Source: Maylandia zebra (lineage: Eukaryota; Chordata; Actinopteri; Cichliformes; Cichlidae). From it: a stretch of 64,000 bases of DNA. The stretch covers positions 19,355,786 through 19,419,785 of the forward strand of contig NC_135176.1 in NCBI RefSeq assembly GCF_041146795.1, in the 5' to 3' direction. Both the position numbers and the translations under genes were made by a program. Positions 1 through 11,299 of this stretch are shown here, piece after piece (the stretch's first letter is position 1; each line of letters opens with the position of its first letter). The notes beneath the pieces are model-generated. The model was not told the DNA's origin, ran no database searches, and worked only from the letters and a program-made list of their open reading frames with translations.

Positions 1-350
1 CTTTAACACGCCGACACCAACACTGGTCTCTCAATCTCCCGTTGGAGAGCCGCGAGTGTTGTCATTCTTGTGCTCAGAGAGCCGATTCTGAGAACTCCCG
101 ACTGCAGTGAGCTGCTCCACGATGTAATCCAACTTTCTCTCAGAGATGTTATTCTGAGTGGACTTCTCCTTGATGTAGTCCAATGTACGCTCAGAGGTCT
201 TATTCTGAGTATTCACGGCAGCCGTAAGCTTCTCCAAGATCTAACCATGCTGCACTCAGTGAGCCCATTCTGAGAAGTCGCGCCTCGTCCCATCATTTCA
301 ATCCCAGCGGGCAGCCTTGGGGGGGGTTTGAACAGCTGGTTCCACTTTCT
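1..350 (-). other. Unclassified sequence with a short coiled-coil-like reading stretch
   Basis: The minus strand carries a 68-codon open stretch (31-237) in which a unit of about 16-20 residues rich in Ser, Glu, Arg, Leu and Asp recurs about three times, each time around an SER.LDYI-like core. The period and composition suggest a coiled coil. The stretch abuts the left end of the Tc1-like element at 353, and the DNA on the other side of that element (2270-2690, same strand) seems to belong to the same unit. I do not recognise the family. It may be part of an old mobile or virus-like element, so it is recorded as a fossil fragment. Confidence 0.35.
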
Positions 351-352
351 TA

Positions 353-2267
353 CAGTTTTTCTCAGTCGCTTTGGTGCGTTTCTCAGATCAGAATTGAAAT
401 TCTCATAACTATTAGTTCAACCTCCACAACACTCAGTCATTTGTGCACATCATAGTAGCAATTTCTCCTCTCTCTGAACAAACTGCAAATGATTTTGGAC
501 ATGAATCAGTTGCTTCCATACATTTCCCTGCTGCTTTCTGACATTTCCATTTGCTTATGTCATGTCAGTCAAAAGTAATCATACCTATGGATGCTGAATA
601 GTCGTTCCCAATAAAACTAATAGTCATACATCCATTGCTTGAGTCATCACACACAAAATTGTTGAACTAGTTATCACATGCCAAATATTGGCCATCTGTC
701 AAGCAAATCCTATACCTTTCTGTATCATTGTTCCTGGAAATGTCTCCGAAATTGAACAATTGATCTCGGGTGAATTACAGCTGTCACTCATGAGGAGGCG
801 TGTGAAAGTTTAGTTGTAACCAATGACAAACAACTTGTTCACTGTCAATTATGGATGAATCCTGTGAATCCCCAATTGGCAAGCATATATAAACTGCGCA
901 GGAGCTAGTGTGTACCATTTCTACACTTCTGTGACACAAAATGGAAGGTCAGCACCGTGGAAGAGGGGTGAGGATGCGGGGAGGAAGGGGAAGGGGAAGA
1001 GGGAGAAGAGGCAGATATAGGCGGATTCCTAATGAAATAAGGGCTACAATTGTGGACCATGTTGTCAATCACGGCCTCACCATGGAGGAGGCTGGTCGAA
1101 GGGTGCAACCCAATATTGGAAGAACTACTGTCAGTTCAATCATTCAAACATTCCGTAGGGAAAACAGGTATGCAAACAGTAATACACTGTACTGTACTGT
1201 GCCATCTCAGACACATCACATGTTACTGTACTGTATTTGCAATTTCACAAAAAGTTTACTCTGCACCACATAGGATTGTAAGACAACCTCGCGGAGGCGG
1301 AAGAGGGCCCCTTTTTACCCCACAGCAAGAAGAAGCCATTTGTGCAATGGTCATTGCAAACAATGCAATAAAGCTGAGAGACATACAAAGCACTGTCATA
1401 GAGAATTACACGGTATTTGGCCATATTGAATCTGTTTCAATTTCAACAATTGACAGAGTACTCAAGAAAAATGAAATCCACATGAGCAAATGGCCCTGCT
1501 AGCAGCCATGGATGCAGCATGTGACGACATCACAGCAGGGTCCTGCAGAGGATGGATTCGCCACTCCAGGAGATACTTTCCTCGCTGCATTGCGAGGGAT
1601 AACATCTGTTGTGATGTAGATGAAAATATGTGGCCAGACAGACAGGAACGTCTGGATGTGCCAGAATGATTTACTGTACTGTTACATGTGCTGTTTATTG
1701 TTCACATTAGTGCACAGCTCTACTAAATGGGTGATTTTATGTTTACATGTATTCTACAGTGCACAAGTGACTGTAGCATATTTTTCTTTTGCACAATTCT
1801 GTAGGATTACAAACACTTCTACGCAATGGAAATGTGAAACGTACGTATTCAGTGTCTCAGTTACTCCCAAGACTCCCATAACATCTACAGTGACTTTACT
1901 GCACATTTCAGATGGCTGTACAGGTAGGCCATAGTGCTGTTGTCAGCATTTTCAGGTGTCACCAATTGTTTTTGCAATGGGAAACACTGAAATTATAAAC
2001 TGTCATAGTGGAAACATGACAATGCCATTTGACTATCTTGTTCATAAAGATGGTGTCAAGACTTTTCATTTTGATGGCACTGACAGTTTCATTGACATGG
2101 ATACTTGCTTTTGAGGTATGGATAATCAATTCTGTGCATGTGACGTGCTTTTGCAGGCTATCCACTAGGTTTTGCAGTTTGCACTAATTGTTTTGGGAAA
2201 TGCACTAACTGCTGTGCAAATGTTAATGGTGTTCTGAGAAACGCACCAAAGCGACTGAGAAAAACTG
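353..2267 (+). mobile_element. Tc1/mariner-like DNA transposon with its catalytic core deleted
   Basis: The ends are inverted repeats of about 35 bp, identical by eye: the left end runs CAGTTTTTCTCAGTCGCT.. (353-387) and its complement ends at 2267. A TA lies on each side (351-352 and 2268-2269), the target duplication of Tc1/mariner elements. Inside is a known fish transposase type. Exon 1 (941-1167) encodes an Arg/Gly-rich leader and a helix-turn-helix region. A GT..AG intron (1168-1273) follows, and exon 2 starts at 1274 with the RIVRQPRGGG motif. Near 1495 the coding sequence jumps to the C-terminal part (..GWIRHSRRYFPRC.., stop at 1667-1669). The part that should hold the DDE catalytic residues is missing, so this copy cannot encode an active transposase. 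The clean ends suggest fairly recent mobilisation by an intact relative. Confidence 0.85.
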
Positions 2268-2269
2268 TA

Positions 2270-2690
2270 ATTCTCCGATAAGCCAGGGCCAAGCCAGCTC
2301 CAATCAGCAAGAACCCTGTTATCATGGTTCCGAATAGTTCCGACAATATCTTCAGCGTCCTCGATCGACAGTCCCGCCAGGCACACGATCCTCCATTTCT
2401 GCCACCCGTCCATCGTGTATCCGGCAGGGAAAGTACCTCCAGGACACTCAGGCTCACCCGAGCCCAGACGTCTCATTGAGAAGAGGGTGTCAATAGCATT
2501 CAGAGACCAGTTGATCAAATCCATAATTCTGTTTAGGTTTTAGAGAACAGACTGTGAGAGAGTGTTCCAGGGAAAGTAATACACACGAGACAAGACAAGG
2601 ACACAAGAGGCTAAGCAGGGAAGATAAGGGGAAGGAGGAGAGGAGAAAAGTGTGACCGCCTTCACCGAGAGCCAAACGAGAAAATTTTTT
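2270..2690 (-). other. Unclassified ORF region beside the Tc1-like insertion
   Basis: A minus-strand open stretch begins at an ATG at 2524 (MDLINWSLNAIDTLF..) and encodes a Gly/Pro/Trp-rich segment; another frame of the same DNA reads as a hydrophobic, membrane-like stretch. A pyrimidine-rich leader lies upstream (2540-2690). The reading is cut by the right end of the Tc1-like element at 2267. The family is not recognised, and a broken virus-like or retroelement gene is possible. It is not a convincing host gene, because no splice-linked exons are visible. Confidence 0.35.
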
Positions 2691-2696
2691 TTAAAA

Positions 2697-2900
2697 ACTC
2701 TCATGTATTGACCCATGTGCCTGTTTATCTTAGCCGCTATGCTGCCTGACAGGAGCTTCCGCGTGGTGCTGAGGCAGGTTATTGGTCGGTAGTTGGAGGG
2801 GACCGGTCCCTTCTGCGGGTCCTTGAGGATCACAACTGTCCGGCCTTCGGTTAGCCATTCCGGGTGTCTCTGGTTCATTTGTGCTGCCAGGTGCTCGTGG
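2697..2900 (-). mobile_element. LINE reverse transcriptase fragment
   Basis: Read on the minus strand, about 67 codons resemble the start of a non-LTR reverse transcriptase: MNQRHPEWLTEGRTVVILKD, then PQKGPVPSNYRPITCL and a KLLSG..AAKI block. The SNYRPITCL motif is the fingers-region signature of non-LTR RTs. The endonuclease and the catalytic aspartates are absent, so this is only a scrap. Its downstream edge (about 2697) meets unrelated DNA and its upstream edge meets the AT/GATA repeat. The clade cannot be assigned from so short a piece. Confidence 0.7.
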
Positions 2901-2935
2901 ATATATATATAGATATATCTATATATCTATATATC

Positions 2936-3027
<92 letters not shown>
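2901..3027. repeat. AT-rich lead-in and (GATA)n microsatellite
   Basis: An ATAT/GATATATCT stretch passes into more than 20 tandem GATA units (about 2936-3026). It is a simple tandem repeat and is likely to vary in length. Confidence 0.97.
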
Positions 3028-3633
3028 TCACAAAGCATGTGTCACCAAAGCAAATGATGGCTGAAGATCAGGTTTGGCTTCCATTCGGTTACTTTTTGTT
3101 TAGCCAGCAGCTGTGTTGGATCTCTCTTTTGGTTTATTGGGAGACCTTTGTAACACTTGGGTGTGGCAGGGTGCAGAGAGGAACAGAAAGACAGAATAAA
3201 ACACAGGCACCTGGCCTGTGATCTTTACACAGTAGGATATTGGCGCTAAGCCTGGTTTTAACTTTTATTTATTTAAAGTAGAACACTGTGATTAGCAGTG
3301 GCTGTTCACTCTGTGTAGCATGAAAGAATACACAAAATAAAGTGTCAGTGCAATCAGTGCAATTTCAGCGTTTCTTTGCATTTTAATTTCACATATTGTT
3401 TTTCTTTTGTTCAGCGTCAGTAAATGCTGGAGGGTCATTTTTGAGCATCACATCTTTGAATCACTAAGTCATGTTCCATAGTTTTTACACATTCTACATC
3501 TGAAATAAAAGGAACAAACGTACTTTAACAGTTTAGGGTTTAATAATTTAATTGTTTAATAATTTAGGATCATTTTAGGACCTTTTGGGTTTTTGGTCAT
3601 TTGGATATGGTAAAACTGAAACTGTTATTTTTA

Positions 3634-4355
3634 TGTTAAGGTTAAAGGATTAAAGTGAACTGAATCCTGTTTAGAAGATACAATGCCAGTGTTTTAAAGC
3701 TGTGTACAAATCTTAGAGGGAAATTGTGGGACACGTTGACAAAAAGATATCCTTTGGGGAAAATTAGTGAGGGTTGAAGGAGGAGAACAGGTTGGATTTC
3801 TTTCTGAAAGACTAAGTTGCAGGCTGACAGGAAGTTGCAGGTTTGCAGAGTGTGCCTTTTGCAGAACTGAAACCGAAAGCAGAGTCTAAGTGCAGGTTAT
3901 TTTGAGGAGCCTTTAAGGACGAGACACACACTTAGTTAGAGAGAATCATTTATAGGTAAAAGTTTAATCATGTTTTGCTTGGGGTTGCAAAAAGAGCAGT
4001 TTGTCGCAGAACTGCTGCTGAGGTGCCAAGATGACAAGCGAGCATCCGGCAGTGACAGGAAGCACCTGTTATGAAGATAGAAGACAATTGTTCTTTTAAA
4101 TTGTGTCAAAAGTCGTTGTGGTTTTGATATTGACGTATGTGTATATATCCTGTCTGTGACGCATGAAGGGGCGTCAGTAAATCAAGCCCTGATGGTATAA
4201 AATATCTGTTCATGCTTTGATTAAGTCGGAGATCACTTGCTGTCTGCGTACAGAGTGTTCTTCCCACACGTGTGTAGTCATTAAAATCATTGTTTGACCA
4301 AGATCTTCTGGACCTGCTTGTTTGTACTCTCCTTCCTCAATTTTGAACCTTAACA
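3634..4355 (+). mobile_element. Candidate solo LTR (fossil)
   Basis: The 722 bp segment begins TGTTAAGGTT and ends AACCTTAACA. These are perfect 10 bp inverted repeats of the TG..CA type that bounds LTRs. About 160 bp before the end is a TATA-like box (GGTATAAAATA, about 4193), followed 80-90 bp later by ATTAAA (about 4281) and a GT/T-rich stretch. This order fits U3, R and U5. No internal coding region is seen on either side, so it would be a solo LTR left by recombination. I could not find a matching target-site duplication, and age and family cannot be judged. The + orientation is inferred from the TATA to ATTAAA order. Confidence 0.55.
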
Positions 4356-4872
4356 ACAGTTAACAGTTATCAAGTTTTTACTCACAAGCCACACACATGT
4401 TCTTTATACTGGTCCATTAATCTTAAAGGATATGAGCTGGGTCAATGACTGGATTTTTCAGAAGAAAAAAGAAGAAGGAGAAAAGAGGAGAAAAAATATC
4501 TGCAACAATTCTGCTAATAAGTGGTAATCTTTTTTTTTTTTTTTGATAAAACAAAAAGGCCTCCTTGAATCGCTACCTTATCGTGGTGGAGGGGTTTGTG
4601 TGTCCCAGGGATCCCAGGGGCTATGTTGCCTGGGGGCTTTTGCCCCCTGGTAGGGTCTCCCATGGCAAACTGGTCCTGGGTGAGGGACCAGACAAAGAGC
4701 GATTCAGAAGACCCCCATGAAAAGAATATCGAGGGAACAGTTTACCCTGCCCGGGATAGGGTTACTGGGGCCCTGCCCTGGAGCCAGGCCCGGGGAGGGT
4801 GCCCGAGGGCGAGCGTCTGGTGGCCGGGCCTTAGTCCATGGGGCCCGGCCGGGCACAGCCTGAAGAGGAGAC

Positions 4873-6891
4873 ATGGGCCCATCCTCCCGCAGGCCCACCA
4901 CCCGCAGGAGGCGCCATAGGGGTCGGGTGCATTGTGAGCCGGGTGGCGGCCAGGAGCGGAGGCCCTGGCGGACCGACCCCCGGCTGCCAAGACTGGCAAT
5001 AGGGACATGGAATGTCACCTCTCTGGTGGGGAAGGAGCCTGAGTTGGTGCGTGAGGTTGAGAGGTACCGGCTAGATATAGTTGGGCTCACCTCTACGCAT
5101 TGTCTGGGCTCTGGAACCAGTCTCCTGGAGAGGGGCTGGACTCTGTCTCAGTCTGGAGTTGCCCCTGGTGAGAGGCGGCGGGCTGGGGTGGGTATTCTTA
5201 TATCCCCTCGGCTTGCTGCCGGTACGTTGGGGTTTTTCCCGGTGGACGAGAGGGTTTGTTCCCTGCGCCTTAGGGTCGGGGAACGGGTCCTGACTGTCAT
5301 CTGCGCTTATGCGCCGAGTGGCAGTTCGGAGTACCCAGCCTTCTTAGAGTCCCTGGGGGGGGTGCTGGAAGGTGCTCCACCTGGAGACTCTGTTGTCCTG
5401 CTGGGAGACTTCAATGCTCACGTGGGTAACGACAGCGAGACCTGGAGGGGCGTGATTGGGAGGAACGGCCTCCCTGATCTGAACCCGAGTGGTGCTTTGT
5501 TATTGGACTTCTGTGCTAATCACAGTTTGGCCATAACGAACACCCTGTTCGAACATAAGAGTGTCCATAAGTGCACGTGGCACCAGGATGCTCTAGGCCG
5601 TAGGTCGATGATCGATTTTGTAATCGTATCACCAGACCTGCGACCATATGTTCTGGACACTCGGGTAAAGAGAGGGGCTGAGCTGTCAACTGATCACCAC
5701 CTGGTGGTGAGTTGGATCAGGTGGCGGGGGAGGACGCTGGACAGACCTGGTGCACCTAAACGCGTAGTGAGGGTGTGCTGGGAACGTCTAGCAGAGGCCC
5801 CAGTCCGCGAGATCTTCAACGCACACCTCCGGCAGAGCTTCAACAGCATTCCGAGGGAGACTGGGGACATTGAGTCCGAATGGACCATGTTCAGCGTCTC
5901 CATTGCCGAAGCTGCTGCATTGAGCTGCGGCCGCAAGGTGGTTGGTGCCTGCCGTGGTGGTAATCCCCGAACCAAATGGTGGACACCAGAGGTGAAGGGA
6001 GCCACCAGGCTGAAGAAGGAGGCCTATCGGGCTTGGTTAGCCTGTGGGACTCCGGAGGCAGCCGACAGGTATCGACAGGCCAAGCGGAATGCGGCTCGGG
6101 CAGTGGCTGAAGCAAAAACTCGGGTGTGGGAGGAGTTCGGAGAGGCCATGGAAAAAGACTTTCGGACTGCCTCGAAGAGATTCTGGCAAACCGTCAGGCG
6201 TCTCAGGAGGGGAAAGCGGTGCTCTACCTGCACTGTGTATAGTGCTGGCGGAGCGCTGTTGACGTCGACTGAGAAAATTGTCGGGCGGTGGAAGGAATAC
6301 TTCGAGGACCTCCTTAATCCCACTGACACGTCTTCCGGGGAGGAAGCAGAGTCTGGGGATGAGGGGTGTGACCCACCGATTTCCGGGGGCGAGGTCACTG
6401 AGGCAGTTAAACAACTCCTTGGTGGCAGAGCCCCTGGTGTCGATGAGGTCCGCCCCGAGTTCCTGAAGGCTCTGGACGTTGTAGGGCTGTCTTGGTTGAC
6501 ACGTCTCTGCAATGTTGCGTGGAGATCAGGGGCAGTACCTGTGGACTGGCAGACCGGGGTGGTGGTCCCCATCTTCAAGAAGGGGGACCGGAGGGTGTGT
6601 TCCAACTACAGGGGGATCACACTCCTCAGCCTCCCCGGGAAAGTCTATGCCAGGGTGCTGGAGAGGAGGGTTCGTCCGCTAGTCGAACCTCGGATACAGG
6701 AGGAACAATGCGGTTTTCGTCCTGGTCGCGGAACACTGGACCAGCTCTGTGTCCTCTCGAGGATACTTGAGGGTGCATGGGAGTTTGCCCAACCAGTCTA
6801 CATGTGTTTTGTGGACCTGGAGAAGGCATTCGACCGTGTCCCTCGGGGCGTCCTGTGGGAGGCTGCCCTTTGTCTCCGGTTCTGTTCATAA
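4873..6891 (+). pseudogene. Rex3 endonuclease and N-terminal reverse transcriptase frame
   Basis: This 672-codon frame encodes the APE-like endonuclease (about residues 40-280), a linker rich in Arg, Ala and Glu, and the first RT motifs up to the catalytic aspartate segment [14 protein letters not shown]. In RTE elements a single protein nicks the target and primes cDNA synthesis. The frame leaves the family sequence just after motif A at the internal deletion near 6864 and ends at 6891 with an unrelated tail. The FADD motif is encoded downstream in another frame. The start at 4873 is the first in-frame ATG after the GC-rich leader; the true start of the family protein was not verified. Confidence 0.85.
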
Positions 6892-7760
6892 TTTTTATGG
6901 ACAGGATTTCTAGGCGCAGCCAAGTGGCGGAGGGCTTTCGCTTTGGTGGCCTCAGAATCTCATCTCTGATTTTTGCGGATGATGTGGTTCTGTTGGCTTC
7001 ATCGGGTGAGGGCCTCCAGCTCGCACTGGAGCGGTTCGCAGCCGAGTGTAACGCAGCGGGAATGAGGATCAGCACCTCCAAATCTGAGGCCATGGTTCTC
7101 AGCCGGAAAAGGGTGGAGTGCCCACTCCGGGTCGGGGATGAGCTCCTGCCCCAAGTGGAGGAGTTCAAGTATCTCGGGGTCTTGTTCGCGAGTGATGGGA
7201 GAAGGGAGCTGGAGATCGACAGACGGATTGGGGCTGCGGCTGCAGTAATGCGGACGCTGCACCGGTCAGTCGTGGTGAAGAGGGAGCTGAGTGTAAAAGC
7301 GAAGCTCTCAATTTACCGGTCGATCTACGTCCCTACCCTCACCTATGGCCACGAGCTGTGGGTAGTGACCGAAAGAACGAGATCGCGGATACAAGCGGCG
7401 GAAATGAGCTTCCTCCGAAGGGTGGCTGGCCTCTCCCTTAGAGATAGGGTGAGAAGTTCGGCCATCCGGGAGGGGCTTAGAGTAGAGCAGCTGCTGCTCC
7501 ACATCGAAAGGAGCCAGCTGAGGTGGTTCGGGCATCTGGCAAGGATGCCCCCTGGGCGCCTCCTGGGCGAGGTGTTCCAGGCATGTCCCACCGGGAGGAG
7601 GCCCCGGGGCAGACCCAGGACACGCTGGAGAGATTATATCTCTCGGCTGGCCTGGGAACGCCTTGGTATTCCCCCGGACAAGCTGGAGGAGGTGGCTGGG
7701 GAGAGGGAGGTCTGGACCTCTTTGCTTAGGCTGCTACCCCCGCGACCCGACCTCGGATAA
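6860..7760 (+). pseudogene. Rex3 C-terminal reverse transcriptase frame
   Basis: From about 6860 the frame encodes [20 protein letters not shown] (motif B), LIFADDVVLLAS with the catalytic Asp-Asp pair (motif C), FKYLGVLF (motif E region), the thumb, and the conserved C-terminal domain (YRSIYVPTLTYG..LWVV, RWFGHLARMPPGR, PTGRRPRGRPRTRWRDY). It stops at 7758-7760, shortly before the GATG tail. Codons upstream of about 6860 in this frame are out-of-frame sequence. With the preceding entry it makes up one disrupted LINE ORF. Confidence 0.85.
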
Positions 7761-7799
7761 GCGGATGAAGATGGATGGATGGATGGATGGATAAAACAA

Positions 7800-10700
7800 G
7801 ATAATAAATCAACATTCCAATTTCAGTATCAAAATCCAGGCTTAAAAAAGAAAACATCTGACTGTGATTAAAACCAGTTTACCTTATATTTTAAGCTCTT
7901 ATGAATGAATGCTTATTCTTATTGACTGCTTTACACAGACTACAATCCCTTGTGCCAGAGAATTGTCGTTTTTTTTTTCCCCAAAGATGTTTCACTAATT
8001 ATCTGATAACAATCAATGTAAGAATGTCATTTATTAGGCAAGTAGAAGCATCTCATCAGAATTAGTGCCTGCTAATCATGTGAAATCTCTTTCATTTGCT
8101 CTATATTAGGGCTTAAAGTTCGGCAATATTTGTGGTCTGGATGTTTGCCCCCTTCATCTATCTACATGGCACAGAACCCCATGTTGGCGCTCAAAATTCA
8201 ACAATGCAGAAGTGTTCTCAAACCACTCCTACCTCTGACACAACTTTGTAGGAACAGAGGTCTGCTGCGCTTCAATTTTGTTCTTCAAATTGAATCTGAC
8301 AGGTTATCACTTTTTAGACCGTTTTAAATGCAATCTGTGGACTATAATTTTATTTCTATGTTAACTAGCACAAATTGGCAGGTGTTAGTGTCTGCGGAAA
8401 GCAGTCCACAGCTTCCACTTCTCATTCAGTCTTTTTTTCACTCAGAGATATCGTAGGGCGCTGTGCTGGCTGATGCCTTATGACCATCCTTGCATACACA
8501 AATGGTGACTTCAGGCATTAAAAAATCCCACATAGCCTATGATGCTAAATCCAGGCCTTTGCACTTTTTTCTATTCAATCTATTTATCTATTTATCCATC
8601 GATTTCCACACGTAAAGAAAGCTTTAAAAACAAGTGGATTGAAAGTTGTTGTTTTTCACATGTAGGTTTGTTTCTTTTTTAAGATAATACCTAAACCTAT
8701 TTTATATACTCTAAAGGTTTAATGTATAAAAAAATGAGAAATAAGAAATAGAGAAGTATGACAGGGCAAAAAAAAAAAACAGAAGAGAGAGAAGATGGAG
8801 TCATTCAATATTGTGACAACAAATACAAAGAGGATGTGCCATTGTTTTTTCCGTCACCTAATATCACTGCTTACATAATTGAATGTCAGGTTCCCTTTAC
8901 AGCAGAGACACATGAAACTGACAAGTAGTTAATTTCTTACAAACAGAACAATAATCACAAGGTCCAACTCAAACACACTCTAGGAAACACAGGCTCAGGT
9001 TATCGCTGATTTCTTTAACCTCTTATTAGATGGAATGTAAAGTTGCATGAAGCAGATAAAGTATAATCTGCATCTATAATTGTGTCCCAGAGATGAAGGC
9101 AAGATCTTGACCCAAGTCCCCACCCTTATCAAATGTTCTAGTTGAGCTTTTGCTGTCTATTGAATGTTTTGCTGCTCGAATGAGGGAGACTTTGATCCTA
9201 GATGTTGACAGCAATGAGTGATTGTGCGGATGTTATATATTACCATTCCTTTCCTCTCCAAAGCCATCAAGATAGTTCCCTTATCTGGATTTTAACGTTT
9301 ATGACTTTGGGAGTTAATAAACCTTTTATATTTGTCATGCATCCTGTGAATCATTGTAGTAAAAGACTAAAATAGCAACTTATTTCATGGTTTTTTGTTA
9401 GTGTTGATTTTTTGTAACCTCTTGTCTTGTTTTCATACCCTTCCACCTTGTATCTTATCTATGTCAAGTTTACATGCATTTGTCTCTGCTTTTAGTCAAT
9501 CGCTTCCTCTCTTATTTTTGTGCTCACTTGTCTTTTCATATTTCTTGTTTATAGTTTCTCCAGTTTCTCAATACAAACCTGTTCTCGATTCTTCGAAATA
9601 GCTCTTAGTATGTCCACCTATCCATTTTCTTACGGGCCAGATAGTTCACTGCACTGCCCTCTTATGATCTCATCTTGTATGTGCTGTCGTCCACCTTGCC
9701 TCAGTTTTTGTAAACCTGCACTTTATGTTCTTTGTTTGCTCACGAGTCAGTTCGCCTTTTACTTTTTGGACTTTGAATTTCTTGGACTGCTTCAACAGCT
9801 TTTGAGTCAACTCCTATCTGTTTTGTGTCCTGCATTTGGGTTCCTGACAGGTTTGTTTGGCGTTAAGTGTAACATTAAGTTCCATAAAAGACATTATAGG
9901 TTGCTTCACATCAGCAATGTGTCACAGAATTTCTTAGCAGGTTTGTTTCCCTGCGCTAAAGCCCCCTCCTGCAATTTTAAACATTTTAAAGGTTGCTCTG
10001 TGACCTAGACAGCACACCTCACTGATGCGTTTGATGAAATTCAGCTTATGGAAACCAGCTAAAAAGTCTGCCAGGAGCTAAATGTTCAACTATTTCTATT
10101 TTATTACCTTTTTGTCAATAAAACACTTGCCGAATGTAATATCACAATTTAAGCAGTAAGAGAACTATTGTTTCAACTAATAACTCTTTAGAATATTAGT
10201 TCTTTAGGTTTTCTGCTCCGGGATCGGAAAATAGAAAACACATTGTGCCATGTGGGAAGTGAAGTGACATGCTTGTCGAAGATTAAAATCATTAATTTGG
10301 TTATCAAAGTAGGGAAGTACTCTTACATTTACTTCCATCACAAGACTGAATGTTTCCATTTCATCGTTTCTGTGACAGCTGAAAAAGTAGAACAAAGAAA
10401 TGTCACTAGTTATATAACCTTTATGTGTTTATGTGCAGGAACTATGAAGAAAGAAGTTGAGAATAAAGGAAAATGCTTTAACTATTCATTTAGTAATTAT
10501 TACCCTAAGTTTTCTTGTTTTCCATTTTTTCTGTGTGAAAACACAGTGTCATGACAATAGTGAAAAGATGCACGTCTGCCACTTCCCTTTTCTTCTCTCC
10601 CTCAGGGTGCACCACATGCTCTCCCAGGGCCTCGCTCTCACACCATCACTACGGCGACAGCTGGCGGCATGCTTTATCCCACAAGACACAGCTCCCATAG

Positions 10701-11290
10701 CAATCAATGTTTATAGATGCGGCCAGGCTCTAAGAGCTCTTGTGGTTTGTTTTTGTGTTCCTGAACATGATGTAGACGCATAAAGACAAAACCTAACTTC
10801 ACTAATGAAAAACTAAACCAGATTGAGAAAGAAGGACACGACAAAGACAATATGACACAAATCAAAGACTCAAACCAAAGATCCAATAACTTTCAGAACT
10901 AAAAAACCCACAAACTGCTTTTTTGGCTCTGGCGAAAACATCCTTACGATCCATTCCATTGACTATCACAACAATATAAAGTCACACATGATTTTGGAGC
11001 AGTCTGCTGAGAGACATGTCCAGAAACAAGAAAGTCACCTCTTTGATCTCTACAGATTTACTTGTCTTCAGTAAATGTTCCTCCTAAGACAATGTAACTC
11101 AACAATAAAGGATTTGCACTCACAGATTGGATTTCAAGCAATTCTTCAAGAAAATCATTAAGTTGGCGATAAGCCACTGTAGCCCAAAGTATGAACTCTG
11201 GCATCACCTAGTGGCTTAACGACGCAATGTGTGTTTGCATTGTTGCATTAGTGGTTTGCTTTTCTGTAATTTAATGTTTTTTTCAATTTT
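7800..11290. other. AT-rich intergenic DNA without a recognised gene
   Basis: About 3.5 kb between two Rex3 copies. Open stretches such as 9520-10008 (162 codons) show no domain, no exon-like splice sites and no family resemblance that I can see. One GC-richer patch at 10,609-10,735, preceded by a pyrimidine tract and AG, could be a small exon or a conserved noncoding piece. I see nothing else that can be supported. Confidence 0.6.
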
Positions 11291-11299
11291 ATCTCTGGT

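Larger units (their letters stand above)
4555..7790 (+). mobile_element. Rex3-type (RTE clade) LINE, nearly full length
   Basis: The element is flanked by a 10 bp direct repeat GATAAAACAA (4545-4554 and 7790-7799) and ends in a (GATG/GGAT)n tail (about 7769-7790), as Rex3 does. A long reading frame (4873-6891) encodes an APE-type endonuclease: TWNV at residues 45-48, LGDFNAH, and STDHH near residue 270. The first part of the reverse transcriptase follows ([25 protein letters not shown]). A second frame (6777-7760) carries GCPLSPVLF, the FADD catalytic motif and the C-terminal domain (RPRGRPRTRW). Compared with the remembered Rex3 protein, about 45 codons between RT motifs A and B are missing near 6864, which also shifts the frame. 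The copy is therefore dead, but it is otherwise well kept and probably young. The 4555-4872 part is the GC-rich 5' leader. Confidence 0.93.

Noticed and set aside
941-1502. Host gene with an Arg/Gly-rich N-terminus
   Set aside because: The sequence matches a fish Tc1-like transposase N-terminus and lies within terminal inverted repeats.
4704-5090. Minus-strand frames across the Rex3 leader and endonuclease
   Set aside because: GC-rich shadow frames of the LINE ORF on the other strand.
9520-10008. 162-codon open frame
   Set aside because: Low-complexity Leu/Phe/Cys-rich translation, no domain, no splice context and no resemblance to a known family; expected by chance in T-rich DNA.
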